Shown here piece after piece: positions 1 through 7,416 of a stretch of 64,000 nucleotides of DNA. Made by a program: the position numbers and the translations under genes. Origin of the DNA: Sulfurospirillum diekertiae. Its GTDB lineage: Bacteria > Campylobacterota > Campylobacteria > Campylobacterales > Sulfurospirillaceae. The DNA lies in assembly GCF_002309535.1 (NCBI RefSeq), contig NZ_CP023275.1, positions 2,046,001-2,110,000 of the forward strand, written 5' to 3'. The notes beneath the pieces are model-generated. The model saw only the letters and a list, made by a program, of their open reading frames with translations. It was not told the DNA's origin and did no database searches. Positions within the stretch are counted from its first letter, which is position 1. Each line of letters opens with the position of its first letter.

Positions 1-215
1 CTTAAAAGCACTTCGGCTTGATGGAGGATTTTGAGGTGATGCGAAACCGTGGTGCGCGCCAAAGGTGAGACCTCGGCGATTTGCCCTGCATTGAGACGCT
101 CACCATCTTCAAAGAGTAAAAGAATTCTTTGACGGTGCGCGTCGCCTAAAGCCATGAAAATGGCTGACATCGGTTTCCATTCAAGTGGTAAATCTTTGGC
201 GTATTGTGTTTGCAT
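1..215 (-). CDS. ArsR-family transcriptional regulator (partial, 3' end outside window)
   Basis: Seventy-one codons of the N-terminus are visible, starting at an ATG at 215 behind an AGGAA ribosome site. The translation contains a winged helix-turn-helix typical of ArsR/SmtB regulators: a segment like ALGDAHRQRILLLF, then a recognition helix with LARTTVSHHLKIL. No metal-binding cysteine motif is visible in the part present, so the effector cannot be named. It reads away from the amidohydrolase on the same strand, about 60 bases downstream of it, so the two could be cotranscribed. The family call is solid; the ligand is unknown. Confidence 0.85.
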   Translation of the reverse strand, partial: MQTQYAKDLPLEWKPMSAIFMALGDAHRQRILLLFEDGERLNAGQIAEVSPLARTTVSHHLKILHQAEVLL

Positions 216-275
216 CTTATGTTCCTAAATGTTTAAGTTTATCGACATAATAATCTTTTTTGTCTTAAGTATTTC

Positions 276-1301
276 TTAGAAAATGGTGGGATTGGGCTTT
301 ACATGTAAAGTGTTTTCTTCCAAATACAAAACCTTTCGATAATTGTTATAAATAGGATGATTCGCAGGAAAATAGACCAACATCGCTTTGGCATAGCGGT
401 CAAAGACATTTTTTTCAAGGGCTATGCAAATGCGTTTTAAAAGCGCTATGTCGTAACTGTTCCACACTGTGGTAAACGGCACAGGGTAATCGCTTCCAAA
501 GAGCAGTTTGGCGTGAATATCGGTTTGTGCGGAGAGATGGCGCAACACTTTGGCACGCACGGGTGTCAGAAGCGCTGAAACATCGGCGTACAGGTTATCA
601 TGTATTTTGAGCATCTCTAGCAAGGTGAAATAGTCTTCGTTAAAGCGCTTTGGATTGGACGAGAGTGCTTTGAAGATGTGACGAGGCTCGTAAGAAAGTG
701 CCATATGCGCGCAAATGACCTTTACGCCGACTTCCAAAGGTTGGCGTAACATCTCGATGCTTTCGCACGTTTTAACCGAATGCACACTGCTCTCGCTTCC
801 CACATGAATGATCAATGGCAGATCAAGCGCCGCAAGCTTTTCAAAATAAGGTCGATACCGCTTTTCTCGCGTATCAACACCCCAATAGTTTTGCAAAAAC
901 TTTGCCCCTTTAAAACCTAAAGCATAGTACTTTTCGATGAGTTCCAACGCGTCGGGTCGTTTGGGATTGATAGAGAAAAAAGGAATGATGAGCTCTGGAA
1001 ACAGCGCGTACAACGCCGCCACATCTTCATTGCTCGCGCAAACGGTTTTATCTTTATGAAGAACATTGCCCTCATCATCGACCTTTGCATCCACACCAAA
1101 GAGCACGATTTTTTCAATATGCTCTGAGGTTTTCACCGAGTTCATCAGCGCATCCGTGTAGGCTTTGTACGGCTCTTTTGCAAGGGCTTTAGCGTCGATG
1201 CCGAAGCGTTTGGCAAAAAAACGCACGGCAACTTTGTCGTAAATTCGGTTGAAAGAGACTTCACTGCTCAGCAAATGAACATGGGTGTCGATTGTTTTCA
1301 T
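276..1301 (-). CDS. Amidohydrolase-family TIM-barrel metal hydrolase
   Basis: A 341-residue protein of the amidohydrolase-2 superfamily (ACMSD-like fold). The N-terminal metal motif HVH is at residues 7-9, a second histidine lies in LIIHVGSES around residue 165, another in ICAHMAL, and the catalytic aspartate in LLFGSDYPVP near residue 267. The members are decarboxylases or C-N hydrolases; the substrate here cannot be read from sequence. ATG start behind TAGGAATATAG. The C-terminus LHVKPNPTIF is encoded across one copy of the iterated palindrome TTTACATGTAAA, suggesting the tail is a variable, tolerant position. Confidence 0.8.
   Translation of the reverse strand: MKTIDTHVHLLSSEVSFNRIYDKVAVRFFAKRFGIDAKALAKEPYKAYTDALMNSVKTSEHIEKIVLFGVDAKVDDEGNVLHKDKTVCASNEDVAALYALFPELIIPFFSINPKRPDALELIEKYYALGFKGAKFLQNYWGVDTREKRYRPYFEKLAALDLPLIIHVGSESSVHSVKTCESIEMLRQPLEVGVKVICAHMALSYEPRHIFKALSSNPKRFNEDYFTLLEMLKIHDNLYADVSALLTPVRAKVLRHLSAQTDIHAKLLFGSDYPVPFTTVWNSYDIALLKRICIALEKNVFDRYAKAMLVYFPANHPIYNNYRKVLYLEENTLHVKPNPTIF
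298..309. repeat. TTTACATGTAAA palindrome, copy 1
   Basis: Exact 12-mer inside the 3' end of the amidohydrolase gene, read as Leu-His-Val-Lys. Flanking C and G extend it to the 14-mer CTTTACATGTAAAG. Confidence 0.95.
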
Positions 1302-1584
1302 TTCTATATTCCTAATATCTTAAACATATTGTAATATTAATATAGCCGAGCTGAAAAAATTCTGAGAAAAACCCTTTTATCAATCTTTCACGCCTTCAAA
1401 AATAAAAGGAAGCTCAATGAAAATGCCAATTTTCTAAAAGCCACCACCTTTACATGTAAAAAGGTTAGATTCAAATTTATGCATACCCTCATAGCCACAA
1501 AAGCAACAAAACAATGCAATTTTATGCGTTATGGCTATATATTTTGCAATGCAAACAGCGTAAGTTTCGCCAAAAGTTAAAAGT
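1302..1584. other. Intergenic stretch without a recognisable gene
   Basis: About 280 bases between the amidohydrolase and a 44-codon ORF. I see only AT-rich sequence and one exact copy of the iterated palindrome at 1449-1460. The bases just right of 1302 probably carry the amidohydrolase promoter and RBS; no clear -35/-10 pair can be assigned. Confidence 0.5.
1449..1460. repeat. TTTACATGTAAA palindrome, copy 2
   Basis: Exact 12-mer in non-coding DNA between the amidohydrolase and the 44-codon ORF. Confidence 0.95.
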
Positions 1585-1719
1585 TTAACCCTGACCCTTT
1601 AGTTCTTTTAGGGCACCCATATATAATACATCTGCACTCCCAGTCATGTCTTTTTGAAGATTGCTATAGCTCGCTTGAGCCAACTCTGCATAATCTAAAT
1701 ATTCTTTAATCGTTGCCAT
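1585..1719 (-). CDS. Small 44-residue ORF, possible N-terminal remnant of a larger secreted/effector protein
   Basis: An ATG at 1719 lies one base after the stop of the membrane-protein gene, with GGAGACA as ribosome site inside the end of that gene, so translation is probably coupled. The protein begins MATIKEYLDYAELAQASY and ends KELKGQG. From memory, this opening resembles the N-termini of large repeat or lipase-like proteins of Campylobacterota; that is unverified. If right, this is the stub of a much longer gene that has lost its 3' part. It could also be a genuine small protein. Real translation is likely; the function is unknown. Confidence 0.5.
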   Translation of the reverse strand: MATIKEYLDYAELAQASYSNLQKDMTGSADVLYMGALKELKGQG

Positions 1720-1720
1720 T

Positions 1721-2458
1721 TTACTTGTCTCCTTTTGGTTTTAATATTTTTTTTAGAACATCTTCATAACTAAACTTGCCATCCATATAGTTAAGACCTT
1801 TTGGCTCCATGCTTGAATTCCAACCTGTAAAAACATTCCCTGCTACATAACCTACATCCCACCATATGTCATCAACTTCACCAAGGATAATATTAGAATG
1901 CCGATCTTTTATATAAAATAATTTTTCTTGTTTTATATTCAAAATAGGAATTTCAAAAATTTTCATTCTGTATCCACGATTTTCCCACTGGCTTACTTTA
2001 CTTTCAGCTATTTCCTCTTTTACAATACATTTGCCTTGTTCAAATGCTTTTGTATAATCAGGGTTCCAAGCACCTTTATAAGAAATGCAACGTTCTGAAG
2101 TATTATTATCTAGCCAAGAATTTCGATAATACTTTCCATCTTTTTCATCCTTATAATCAACAAAGTTGTATCCTTTATAGGGAAGAGTGATACTTTCCTT
2201 AGCCTTATCTTGCTCACCAACATAAAACCCCTCAACATTCTCCACTGTTTGATAGATTTTTACACCTGCATGGTACTTACACAGATACATGTAAATTGGA
2301 AGCCCTAAAATAGCGTCCCATGTAGGGATGAGTATCACAATGGCTAAGGCTATATATTTCTTTTTGAGACTTTGTGTTTTTTCATACACTTTCGTAACGA
2401 TGAATTTTGCAAGGAATATATACCCTACAATGACTCCTACAACCATAAGTCCTATCAT
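1721..2458 (-). CDS. Hypothetical membrane protein, two N-terminal membrane helices
   Basis: A 245-residue protein I do not recognise. Hydrophobic segments at about residues 3-20 and 35-60 are followed by a soluble region rich in aromatic and charged residues (YKGYNFVDYKDEKDGKYYRNSW, then a WWDVGYVAG stretch near the end). The ATG at 2458 overlaps the TGA of a 23-codon ORF as ATGA, and the 44-codon ORF follows after one base, so the set forms a coupled cistron chain. An immunity-like or accessory membrane protein for a lost effector is conceivable from the context, but nothing in the sequence proves it. Confidence 0.6.
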   Translation of the reverse strand: MIGLMVVGVIVGYIFLAKFIVTKVYEKTQSLKKKYIALAIVILIPTWDAILGLPIYMYLCKYHAGVKIYQTVENVEGFYVGEQDKAKESITLPYKGYNFVDYKDEKDGKYYRNSWLDNNTSERCISYKGAWNPDYTKAFEQGKCIVKEEIAESKVSQWENRGYRMKIFEIPILNIKQEKLFYIKDRHSNIILGEVDDIWWDVGYVAGNVFTGWNSSMEPKGLNYMDGKFSYEDVLKKILKPKGDK

Positions 2459-2526
2459 CTTTTACCCTCCTCTTTTATCTTTACATGTAAAGCTTCATTT
2501 GGCTCTATTTTCTGCCATTTTTTCAT
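2455..2526 (-). CDS. Micro-ORF B, 23 codons, overlapping start of membrane protein
   Basis: ATG at 2526 behind AAGGAATTGGT; TGA overlaps the ATG of the next gene. It begins MKKWQKIEPNEALHVKIKEE. The LHVK is supplied by an exact palindrome copy at 2480-2491. Its opening resembles that of micro-ORF A just upstream (both KK..W.K.E), as if two stubs of one family lie in tandem. It may be a leader peptide or a gene remnant. Confidence 0.35.
   Translation of the reverse strand: MKKWQKIEPNEALHVKIKEEGKR
2480..2491. repeat. TTTACATGTAAA palindrome, copy 3
   Basis: Exact 12-mer inside micro-ORF B, read as Leu-His-Val-Lys; extends to CTTTACATGTAAAG. Confidence 0.95.
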
Positions 2527-2585
2527 ACCAATTCCTTATGTTCGTTCGCTTTTTCTAGCTTATGCCATCCTAGTTTTTTCATCAT
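2523..2585 (-). CDS. Micro-ORF A, 20 codons, overlapping micro-ORF B
   Basis: Double ATG at 2585 behind AAAGG; the TGA overlaps the ATG of micro-ORF B as ATGA. It reads MMKKLGWHKLEKANEHKELV. The placement, 30 bases after the chimeric glycosyltransferase gene and overlapping the next ORF, fits a polycistronic remnant or leader. No family recognised. Confidence 0.3.
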   Translation of the reverse strand: MMKKLGWHKLEKANEHKELV

Positions 2586-2613
2586 CTTGTGCCTTTTTGA
2601 TGTTATTTATTTC

Positions 2614-2625
2614 TTTACATGTAAA
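2614..2625. repeat. TTTACATGTAAA palindrome, copy 4 (supplies a stop codon)
   Basis: Exact 12-mer in the one frame that reads Tyr-Met-stop. It forms the end (LYM-stop) of the chimeric glycosyltransferase/SPASM gene. Confidence 0.95.
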
Positions 2626-3205
2626 GCCGTTTAACCCCAGTCAATTCACCGCATTGCGTGCAACACGAGGGAACACTCTTTTGGGCTAAATGGTGTTGTA
2701 TGACTTTAGCGTGTAAGACTTTGGTGGAGTCGATCATAAAGCAACATGGTGCTTTGGTACCATCCACAAAGTAGTACCGCATCTTTTCATTCTCCAAGTA
2801 AGGACATTGGTAGGTTGTATAGGGTAATGGTTCTGTGGAGTAATGGGCTTGGTAACTTTTTTTAGGTTGAATTCTTTGAATCACAAGAGGAATGTTTTGC
2901 TCTTTAGCAAAGGATTTAAGAGGTTCTAGGTTTTGCCCATAATTTACGGCATAAAGTTTAATCTTTTTAGGGGTTAAGGTATGGCATGCTAAAAGATGTT
3001 TAAGGGTTTGAGAGGGAGAGGTTCTGCCACTTCGTTTGGCAAGAGTGATGACCTTTTCATCATTGGAACAATCATCTACTAAGATCATTTCTAAAGGATC
3101 AAGCTTATACACGCTTTGCAGGTATGCTTGAAACGCTTCATACGGTGGGTTGTAAAAAGGTATGACAATACTTAAATGTTTATGGATCATTTGTTTTCTT
3201 TTCAT
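2615..3205 (-). pseudogene. Chimeric fragment: GT2 glycosyltransferase start joined to radical SAM/SPASM end
   Basis: A 196-residue reading from an ATG at 3205 (behind AAGG). The first ~45 residues are a family 2 glycosyltransferase start (LSIVIPFYNPP, then MILVDDCSND). After about residue 60 the sequence changes to a piece that resembles the C-terminus of a radical SAM/SPASM enzyme, with CPYLENEKMRYYFVDGTKAPCCFMID and a C..CG pair near the end. Neither the GT2 catalytic DxD/ED region nor the radical SAM CxxxCxxC is present. The simplest reading is a deletion that fused two neighbouring genes, giving a non-functional product. The stop lies inside an iterated palindrome. Confidence 0.55.
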
Positions 3206-3256
3206 GTAACCTTGTATTTTTGAGAGATGCGATTGTTTATATCCTACGGACACTAC

Positions 3257-3268
3257 TTTACATGTAAA
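3257..3268. repeat. TTTACATGTAAA palindrome, copy 5
   Basis: Exact 12-mer about 50 bases upstream of the chimeric gene start; extends to CTTTACATGTAAAG. Confidence 0.95.
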
Positions 3269-3352
3269 GGCAAGAAAAATGCGTAAGGCTAAAGGCAACA
3301 GTTAAAACCAAGGGAAAAAGAAAATAAAGGAGTATCGTTTTGAGACGTAAAG

Positions 3353-3529
3353 ATGGTTAGGTTAAGTGCATTTTCCCAATGCGTCTTTGACCCTTCAACG
3401 AATTATACAGCTCAATTATCCCCTTATTTGAGTGGCACATATACATCTGATTGTCTTATAAGATCACATTTTAGTCATTATGAGCTTAAAGGTTATCACG
3501 AGAAACGGTGCTTTTTAGAAGAAATTTGA
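3353..3529 (+). CDS. Weak small ORF, 58 codons, unknown
   Basis: ATG at 3353 to TGA at 3527-3529, beginning MVRLSAFSQCVFDPS and ending HEKRCFLEEI. The nearest GGAG is too far upstream to be a good ribosome site. No family recognised. An open frame of this length can occur by chance, so it may be non-coding or a gene fragment. Confidence 0.18.
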   Translation: MVRLSAFSQCVFDPSTNYTAQLSPYLSGTYTSDCLIRSHFSHYELKGYHEKRCFLEEI

Positions 3530-3551
3530 TTTGAGGAAGGAAAGATACAAA

Positions 3552-3581
3552 AAACGCTCGAACCGGGCAATTCGAGCGTTT
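3552..3581 (-). terminator. Rho-independent terminator of the citrate lyase operon
   Basis: Perfect 11-bp inverted repeat AAACGCTCGAA / TTCGAGCGTTT with an 8-base loop. Read on the minus strand the stem runs into a T-rich tail (TTTTTTGTATC). It sits about 105 bases past the citXG stop and is oriented to end the cit operon. Confidence 0.75.
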
Positions 3582-3685
3582 GTCTTAAAAATTGGTCGGT
3601 TCTACACAAAAAGGAGGTATGTGTCTTACACTCGAAAGTATAGGCTCTTAGCTCAAACGAGAAATGAACCGTTTGTTAATAAAGC

Positions 3686-5032
3686 TTAAATCACCGCAAT
3701 TTTTGACACCAACCATGTCATCGCCAACAAATCGGCACTGCCGCCTGGGGAGAGGTTTTTTGAGATCATATCTTCATCCAAAGCCTTCAAGTGAATGTCC
3801 AAATTTTGGGCATTAGGCTTTACATGTAAAAGCGCTTTCGCTTTTGTTTTCGCGTACTCAAGCCCTGCCATGCCACCTCGTGACCAGAGCGTGCTGTCCT
3901 CTAAAAGTGACATCAAGAACAGCAAGGTTCTTTTCAGCGCAACTGCTTCGCCCTCTTCTTCTTTGCACGCTTGAAAAAAGGGCAAAGCCATTTCAAAGAT
4001 GATGGCAAACCCACTCTGCGCGATGCCCCGAATACCACTGCTTCCCGTTTCATAAAAGAAGCGTGCCCCTGCACTGTTAGGCTTTACATGTAAAAGATCG
4101 TCTTCAACCAAATTCGCGCATAAGGCTTGCATTTGGGCTTGTAAGTTTTTACATGTAAAGCGTTGATCGCATCCTTTGAGTCGCCCCATGGCTCCACAAA
4201 AAACAGCTAAGCAGAAGATCATTCCTTTGTGAGTATTGACATTTGACGTTGCTTCAAACATCGCTTTTTCACAGGCAATTCCAATCTCTCGAAGCCTTAC
4301 AAAGCTCTGTTTGGCATCTTCATGAGCGTCAATTTGCGCGGTTTCAATCCACTGTACCACAAACGGTTTGATGGCACGAATACTGGCGTAAAAGGTATGA
4401 ATGTCCATATCGTGATGTGCGCCACTGTTGGCTTGGTCGACCAAACCCGGTTTTGGAGTGAGCTCCACTTCAGTTTGCATCGCGCGTTCACACCACAAAG
4501 CAATCGAGTGAGCAAACGCATGTTTTTCAACTAAATGTTTGATATGTGCGTTCAATTCCACGTATGTGTGTTTTTGAGCGCGCGCACACAGTTTTGCCTC
4601 TTCTTCACAGATAAAACAGCGTCGTTTAGAAAGTCCAAGCGTGCTTCGTGAGAGAATGTTACCTGTTAAATCCAACACGTCAATATCCATCAAACGTCCC
4701 AGAGGATGGCTGTTTTCCAGTTTACATGTCAAGGCTTTGAGTGTCTTTGCATCTGCTTTACATGTAAAAAAAGATTCTGCTCCCGTAGAGGCTTGTTTAC
4801 TCTCGCACGCCAGTAGTTCAATGCCTTCGTTTTCAATCATTTCAAGCAGTACTTGATGCGCAATTTCATGCACAACTACCGCTTCGTGTGAGAGTTTAAT
4901 AAGGCTAGGAATGTTAATCGTAAGGGAGATAAGCGATGCCAAAGGGTGGCGGCTCAAAAGCTCTTTTTGCTTCCAAGCACGCTCCTCTTTGGCGCGTAAA
5001 ATAGCGTCTAACGATGTAGGTTGGTCTATCAT
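3686..5032 (-). CDS. citXG: CitXG fusion: citrate lyase holo-enzyme synthesis protein
   Basis: A 448-residue bifunctional protein. Residues 1 to ~170 are CitX, which transfers the phosphoribosyl-dephospho-CoA prosthetic group to the acyl carrier subunit (GRLMDIDV near 112-119, CFICE near 140). Residues ~175-448 are CitG, the triphosphoribosyl-dephospho-CoA synthase (TPKPGLVD near 192, SGAHHDMD after it). CitX and CitG fusions are known in Haemophilus-type cit clusters. Its ATG is directly adjacent to the citF stop. Four exact palindromes (LHVKPN twice, FTCK twice) and one near-copy (4721) fall inside this gene, apparently in linkers. Confidence 0.92.
   Translation of the reverse strand: MIDQPTSLDAILRAKEERAWKQKELLSRHPLASLISLTINIPSLIKLSHEAVVVHEIAHQVLLEMIENEGIELLACESKQASTGAESFFTCKADAKTLKALTCKLENSHPLGRLMDIDVLDLTGNILSRSTLGLSKRRCFICEEEAKLCARAQKHTYVELNAHIKHLVEKHAFAHSIALWCERAMQTEVELTPKPGLVDQANSGAHHDMDIHTFYASIRAIKPFVVQWIETAQIDAHEDAKQSFVRLREIGIACEKAMFEATSNVNTHKGMIFCLAVFCGAMGRLKGCDQRFTCKNLQAQMQALCANLVEDDLLHVKPNSAGARFFYETGSSGIRGIAQSGFAIIFEMALPFFQACKEEEGEAVALKRTLLFLMSLLEDSTLWSRGGMAGLEYAKTKAKALLHVKPNAQNLDIHLKALDEDMISKNLSPGGSADLLAMTWLVSKIAVI
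3819..3830. repeat. TTTACATGTAAA palindrome, copy 6
   Basis: Exact 12-mer in citXG, read LHVKPN. It shares the 20-mer TTAGGCTTTACATGTAAAAG with copy 7, so the conserved unit here is longer than 12 bases. Confidence 0.95.
4083..4094. repeat. TTTACATGTAAA palindrome, copy 7
   Basis: Exact 12-mer in citXG, read LHVKPN; same 20-base context as copy 6, 264 bases away. Confidence 0.95.
4148..4159. repeat. TTTACATGTAAA palindrome, copy 8
   Basis: Exact 12-mer in citXG, read in the other permitted frame as Phe-Thr-Cys-Lys. Confidence 0.95.
4757..4768. repeat. TTTACATGTAAA palindrome, copy 9
   Basis: Exact 12-mer in the CitX part of citXG, read FTCK. A near-copy, TTTACATGTCAA, lies 36 bases away at 4721-4732. 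Confidence 0.95.
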
Positions 5033-6532
5033 TTATGCCAATTGGCGCACGACGTCAATGATGGAACCATCACGGTATCGAATGACCGCAACGACTTTAT
5101 CGGTGTATTGAATCTCAGCAGGGACACCACATAGTGCAATTGCTCGCTCATACAGCTCTTCGATCTCGACGATGTGAAGCCCTGCTTTTTTAAGGCGTGC
5201 TTTGAGTTCCACATTTTTCGGATTGACCGCAATACCTTGATCGGTGACGAGCACGTCAACGCTGCTACCAGGGGTTACGATGGTATTGACTCGTTTCGTC
5301 ACGGTTGGAATACGTCCACGCGTAAGGGGCGCTACGATAATGGAAAGTTTCGCATCGGCCGCTGTGTCACTGTGTCCACCCGAAGCGCCACGTAACAAGC
5401 CTTTTGAGCCCGTGATGACATTGACGTTAAAGTCAACATCGACCTCAAGCGCACTGAGGACAACGATGTCAAGCTGTTTGGTTGCGGCACCTTTGGAGCT
5501 TGGATTGGCGTATTCATTCGCGCTGATTTCAATGTGGTTTTTATTTTCTCCCAATGATTTTGCGGCAAATTCATCAAAACTTTGGACGTCCAAAAGCGTT
5601 TTAATAAGACCGCGTTTGAGCATGTAAACCATCGTACCCGTGATGCCACCGAGCCCAAAACTGGCATGAATACCTTGTTCTTCCATCTTTTCACTCAAAA
5701 AAACCGTTGTTGCCAAAGAGGCGCCACCCGTTCCGGTTTGAATGCTAAATCCCTCTGTAAAAAGCCCCGAATGTTCGATCACTTTTGCCGTATGCCCTGC
5801 GAGTAAAAGCTCTTTAGGATTGGTCGTCATACGTGTTTCACCTGCACCAATTTTGGAAGGATCACCCACCTCATCAACCACGACCACCGCATCCACTTGA
5901 TCTTGAGAAAGACTCGCGGGTACATTGGGATACTCTTCTAACGATTCGCTCAGAGCGATTACATAGTTTGCATACTGTGCATCAATCATGGCATAACCCA
6001 GTGAGCCACATTTGGAACGACCTGAGTAACCATTGGCATTACCAAAAACATCGCATACGGGAACACCTAAAAACGCTACATCAATTTTAAGTTCACCCGT
6101 TTGAAGCAGATGCACACGTCCACCGTGAGAGTGAATTTGCACCGGTTTTTCCATCAACCCTTTGGAGATAGCTTCACCGAGTTTGCTTCTAAGTCCTGAA
6201 GTATAAATCTCTGTCACCACACCATTTTTAATGTGCTCAATCACAGGATCATGCACGGAAGCGAGTGAACTTGAAGCTAAGGTCAGGTTTTTAAAGCCCA
6301 TTTTAGCGATGACATTCATCACGTTGTTAAGCAAAAGATCGCCGCCACGAAATGCATGATGAAAAGAGATAGTCATACCGTCTTTTAACCCTGAGCGATG
6401 AATCGCCTCTTCAATACTCAAACAGAGCTTAGCACGCCTGTCTTCACCTTTCGTATGATCTTTACATGTAAAAAGGGGTGCACCTACTGTTGTGAGTTTG
6501 TCTACTTTAAATTGTTTTTCAAAATCTTTCAT
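5033..6532 (-). CDS. citF: Citrate lyase alpha subunit (citrate CoA-transferase)
   Basis: About 499 residues. CitF exchanges the acetyl group on the acyl carrier protein for citrate in the citrate lyase complex. The sequence carries typical CitF blocks: DGMTISFHHAFRGGD, SHGGRVHLL, FLGVPVCDVFGNANG, SIQTGTGGASLA, LLRGASGGHSDTAADAKL and a C-terminal TDQGIAVNP. I place the start at MKDFEKQF, where ATGA overlaps the citE stop behind TAGGAG; an ATG 16 codons further upstream gives an unlikely leader. FTCK near residue 25 is encoded by a palindrome copy. Confidence 0.96.
   Translation of the reverse strand: MKDFEKQFKVDKLTTVGAPLFTCKDHTKGEDRRAKLCLSIEEAIHRSGLKDGMTISFHHAFRGGDLLLNNVMNVIAKMGFKNLTLASSSLASVHDPVIEHIKNGVVTEIYTSGLRSKLGEAISKGLMEKPVQIHSHGGRVHLLQTGELKIDVAFLGVPVCDVFGNANGYSGRSKCGSLGYAMIDAQYANYVIALSESLEEYPNVPASLSQDQVDAVVVVDEVGDPSKIGAGETRMTTNPKELLLAGHTAKVIEHSGLFTEGFSIQTGTGGASLATTVFLSEKMEEQGIHASFGLGGITGTMVYMLKRGLIKTLLDVQSFDEFAAKSLGENKNHIEISANEYANPSSKGAATKQLDIVVLSALEVDVDFNVNVITGSKGLLRGASGGHSDTAADAKLSIIVAPLTRGRIPTVTKRVNTIVTPGSSVDVLVTDQGIAVNPKNVELKARLKKAGLHIVEIEELYERAIALCGVPAEIQYTDKVVAVIRYRDGSIIDVVRQLA
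6461..6472. repeat. TTTACATGTAAA palindrome, copy 10
   Basis: Exact 12-mer near the 5' end of citF, read FTCK, in the weakly conserved N-terminal segment before the CoA-transferase core. Confidence 0.95.
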
Positions 6533-7416
6533 TGATCGTCTCCTAAAACACCTGACGCACGGGCTAAATCCATAATCCATTCGGCTCTTAAAATAACAGG
6601 AGCATCGACCATCTTACCATCGAGTGAAATAACACCAAGACCGCGTGCTTTCGCATCTTTTGCGGCTTCTAACACTTCAATTGCCCAGTTAATATTCTTT
6701 TTAGACGGCGCAAAAGCGCTATGAAGCCACGGAATTTGGTTTGGATTAATCAATGATTTGCCATCAAATCCAAGTCCTTTAATATAATCCACTTCGTGCA
6801 TAAAGCCTTCTTTGTCTTTGACATCGGAAAAGACGGAGTCAAACGCACCGATTTTTGCGGCACGAGCTGCGAGTAAGATTTGGTTACGCGCTGCCATAAG
6901 CTCATGCCCCTCTTTGGTGCGTTGCGTATGAAGATCACGCACAAAATCTTCTGCCCCTAAAGCAATACCCATCAAACGTTTAGAACATCTGGCAATATCT
7001 ACGGCATTGACCACACCCAGCGCACTTTCAATGGCGGCTAAAAGCATCGTCTTCTTCCCTTTGCCTATGCGATTTTCAATGTGTGAAATCTCTTGTTCCA
7101 TCTCTAAAACATCATCTACCGTATCGGTTTTTGGAAGACGAATAATATCTACCCCTCCTCTAATCGCCGCTTCTAAGTCCAAAAGACCAAACGGGGAGTT
7201 GAGAGGATTGACACGAACGGCGGTTTCAATATCTTTATAAGTAAAATGTTGCAACGCATGGAAAACCATCATACGTGCAGAATCTTTTTCACTGAGTGCC
7301 ACTGAGTCTTCAAGGTCAAACATCACCGTATCTGGCTTATAAATAAATGCGTTACAGACCATTCCGGTGTTAGAACCTGGCACAAACAACATACTTCTTC
7401 GTAATTTCTGTTTCAT
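6529..7416 (-). CDS. citE: Citrate lyase beta subunit (citryl-ACP lyase)
   Basis: About 295 residues of the HpcH/HpaI aldolase fold: RSMLFVPGSN at the start, DLEDSVAL, VRVNPLNSPFGLLDLEA, DIIRLPKTDT, AAIESALGVVNA, ALGAEDFVRDL and GFDGKSLINPNQI. It splits citryl-ACP into oxaloacetate and acetyl-ACP. The MKQKLRRS start is chosen because its ATG overlaps the citD TGA as ATGA; an in-frame ATG five codons upstream also exists. The 3' end overlaps citF by four bases, so subunits are coupled. Confidence 0.96.
   Translation of the reverse strand: MKQKLRRSMLFVPGSNTGMVCNAFIYKPDTVMFDLEDSVALSEKDSARMMVFHALQHFTYKDIETAVRVNPLNSPFGLLDLEAAIRGGVDIIRLPKTDTVDDVLEMEQEISHIENRIGKGKKTMLLAAIESALGVVNAVDIARCSKRLMGIALGAEDFVRDLHTQRTKEGHELMAARNQILLAARAAKIGAFDSVFSDVKDKEGFMHEVDYIKGLGFDGKSLINPNQIPWLHSAFAPSKKNINWAIEVLEAAKDAKARGLGVISLDGKMVDAPVILRAEWIMDLARASGVLGDDQ

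Larger units (their letters stand above)
3206..3685. other. 480-base gap between chimeric gene and citrate lyase operon
   Basis: Holds a palindrome copy, a weak 58-codon plus-strand ORF (3353-3529) and the citrate operon terminator (3552-3581). Nothing else is recognisable. Together with the chimeric gene and micro-ORFs to the left, it looks like a decayed accessory stretch. Confidence 0.5.

Noticed and set aside
2614-3268. Palindromes flanking the chimeric gene as insertion-sequence ends
   Set aside because: The same 12-mer occurs throughout the window, there is no transposase and no target duplication is visible.
5174-5395. Plus-strand ORFs across citF and citXG
   Set aside because: They are shadows of the citrate lyase genes in other frames, with no family resemblance or ribosome site.
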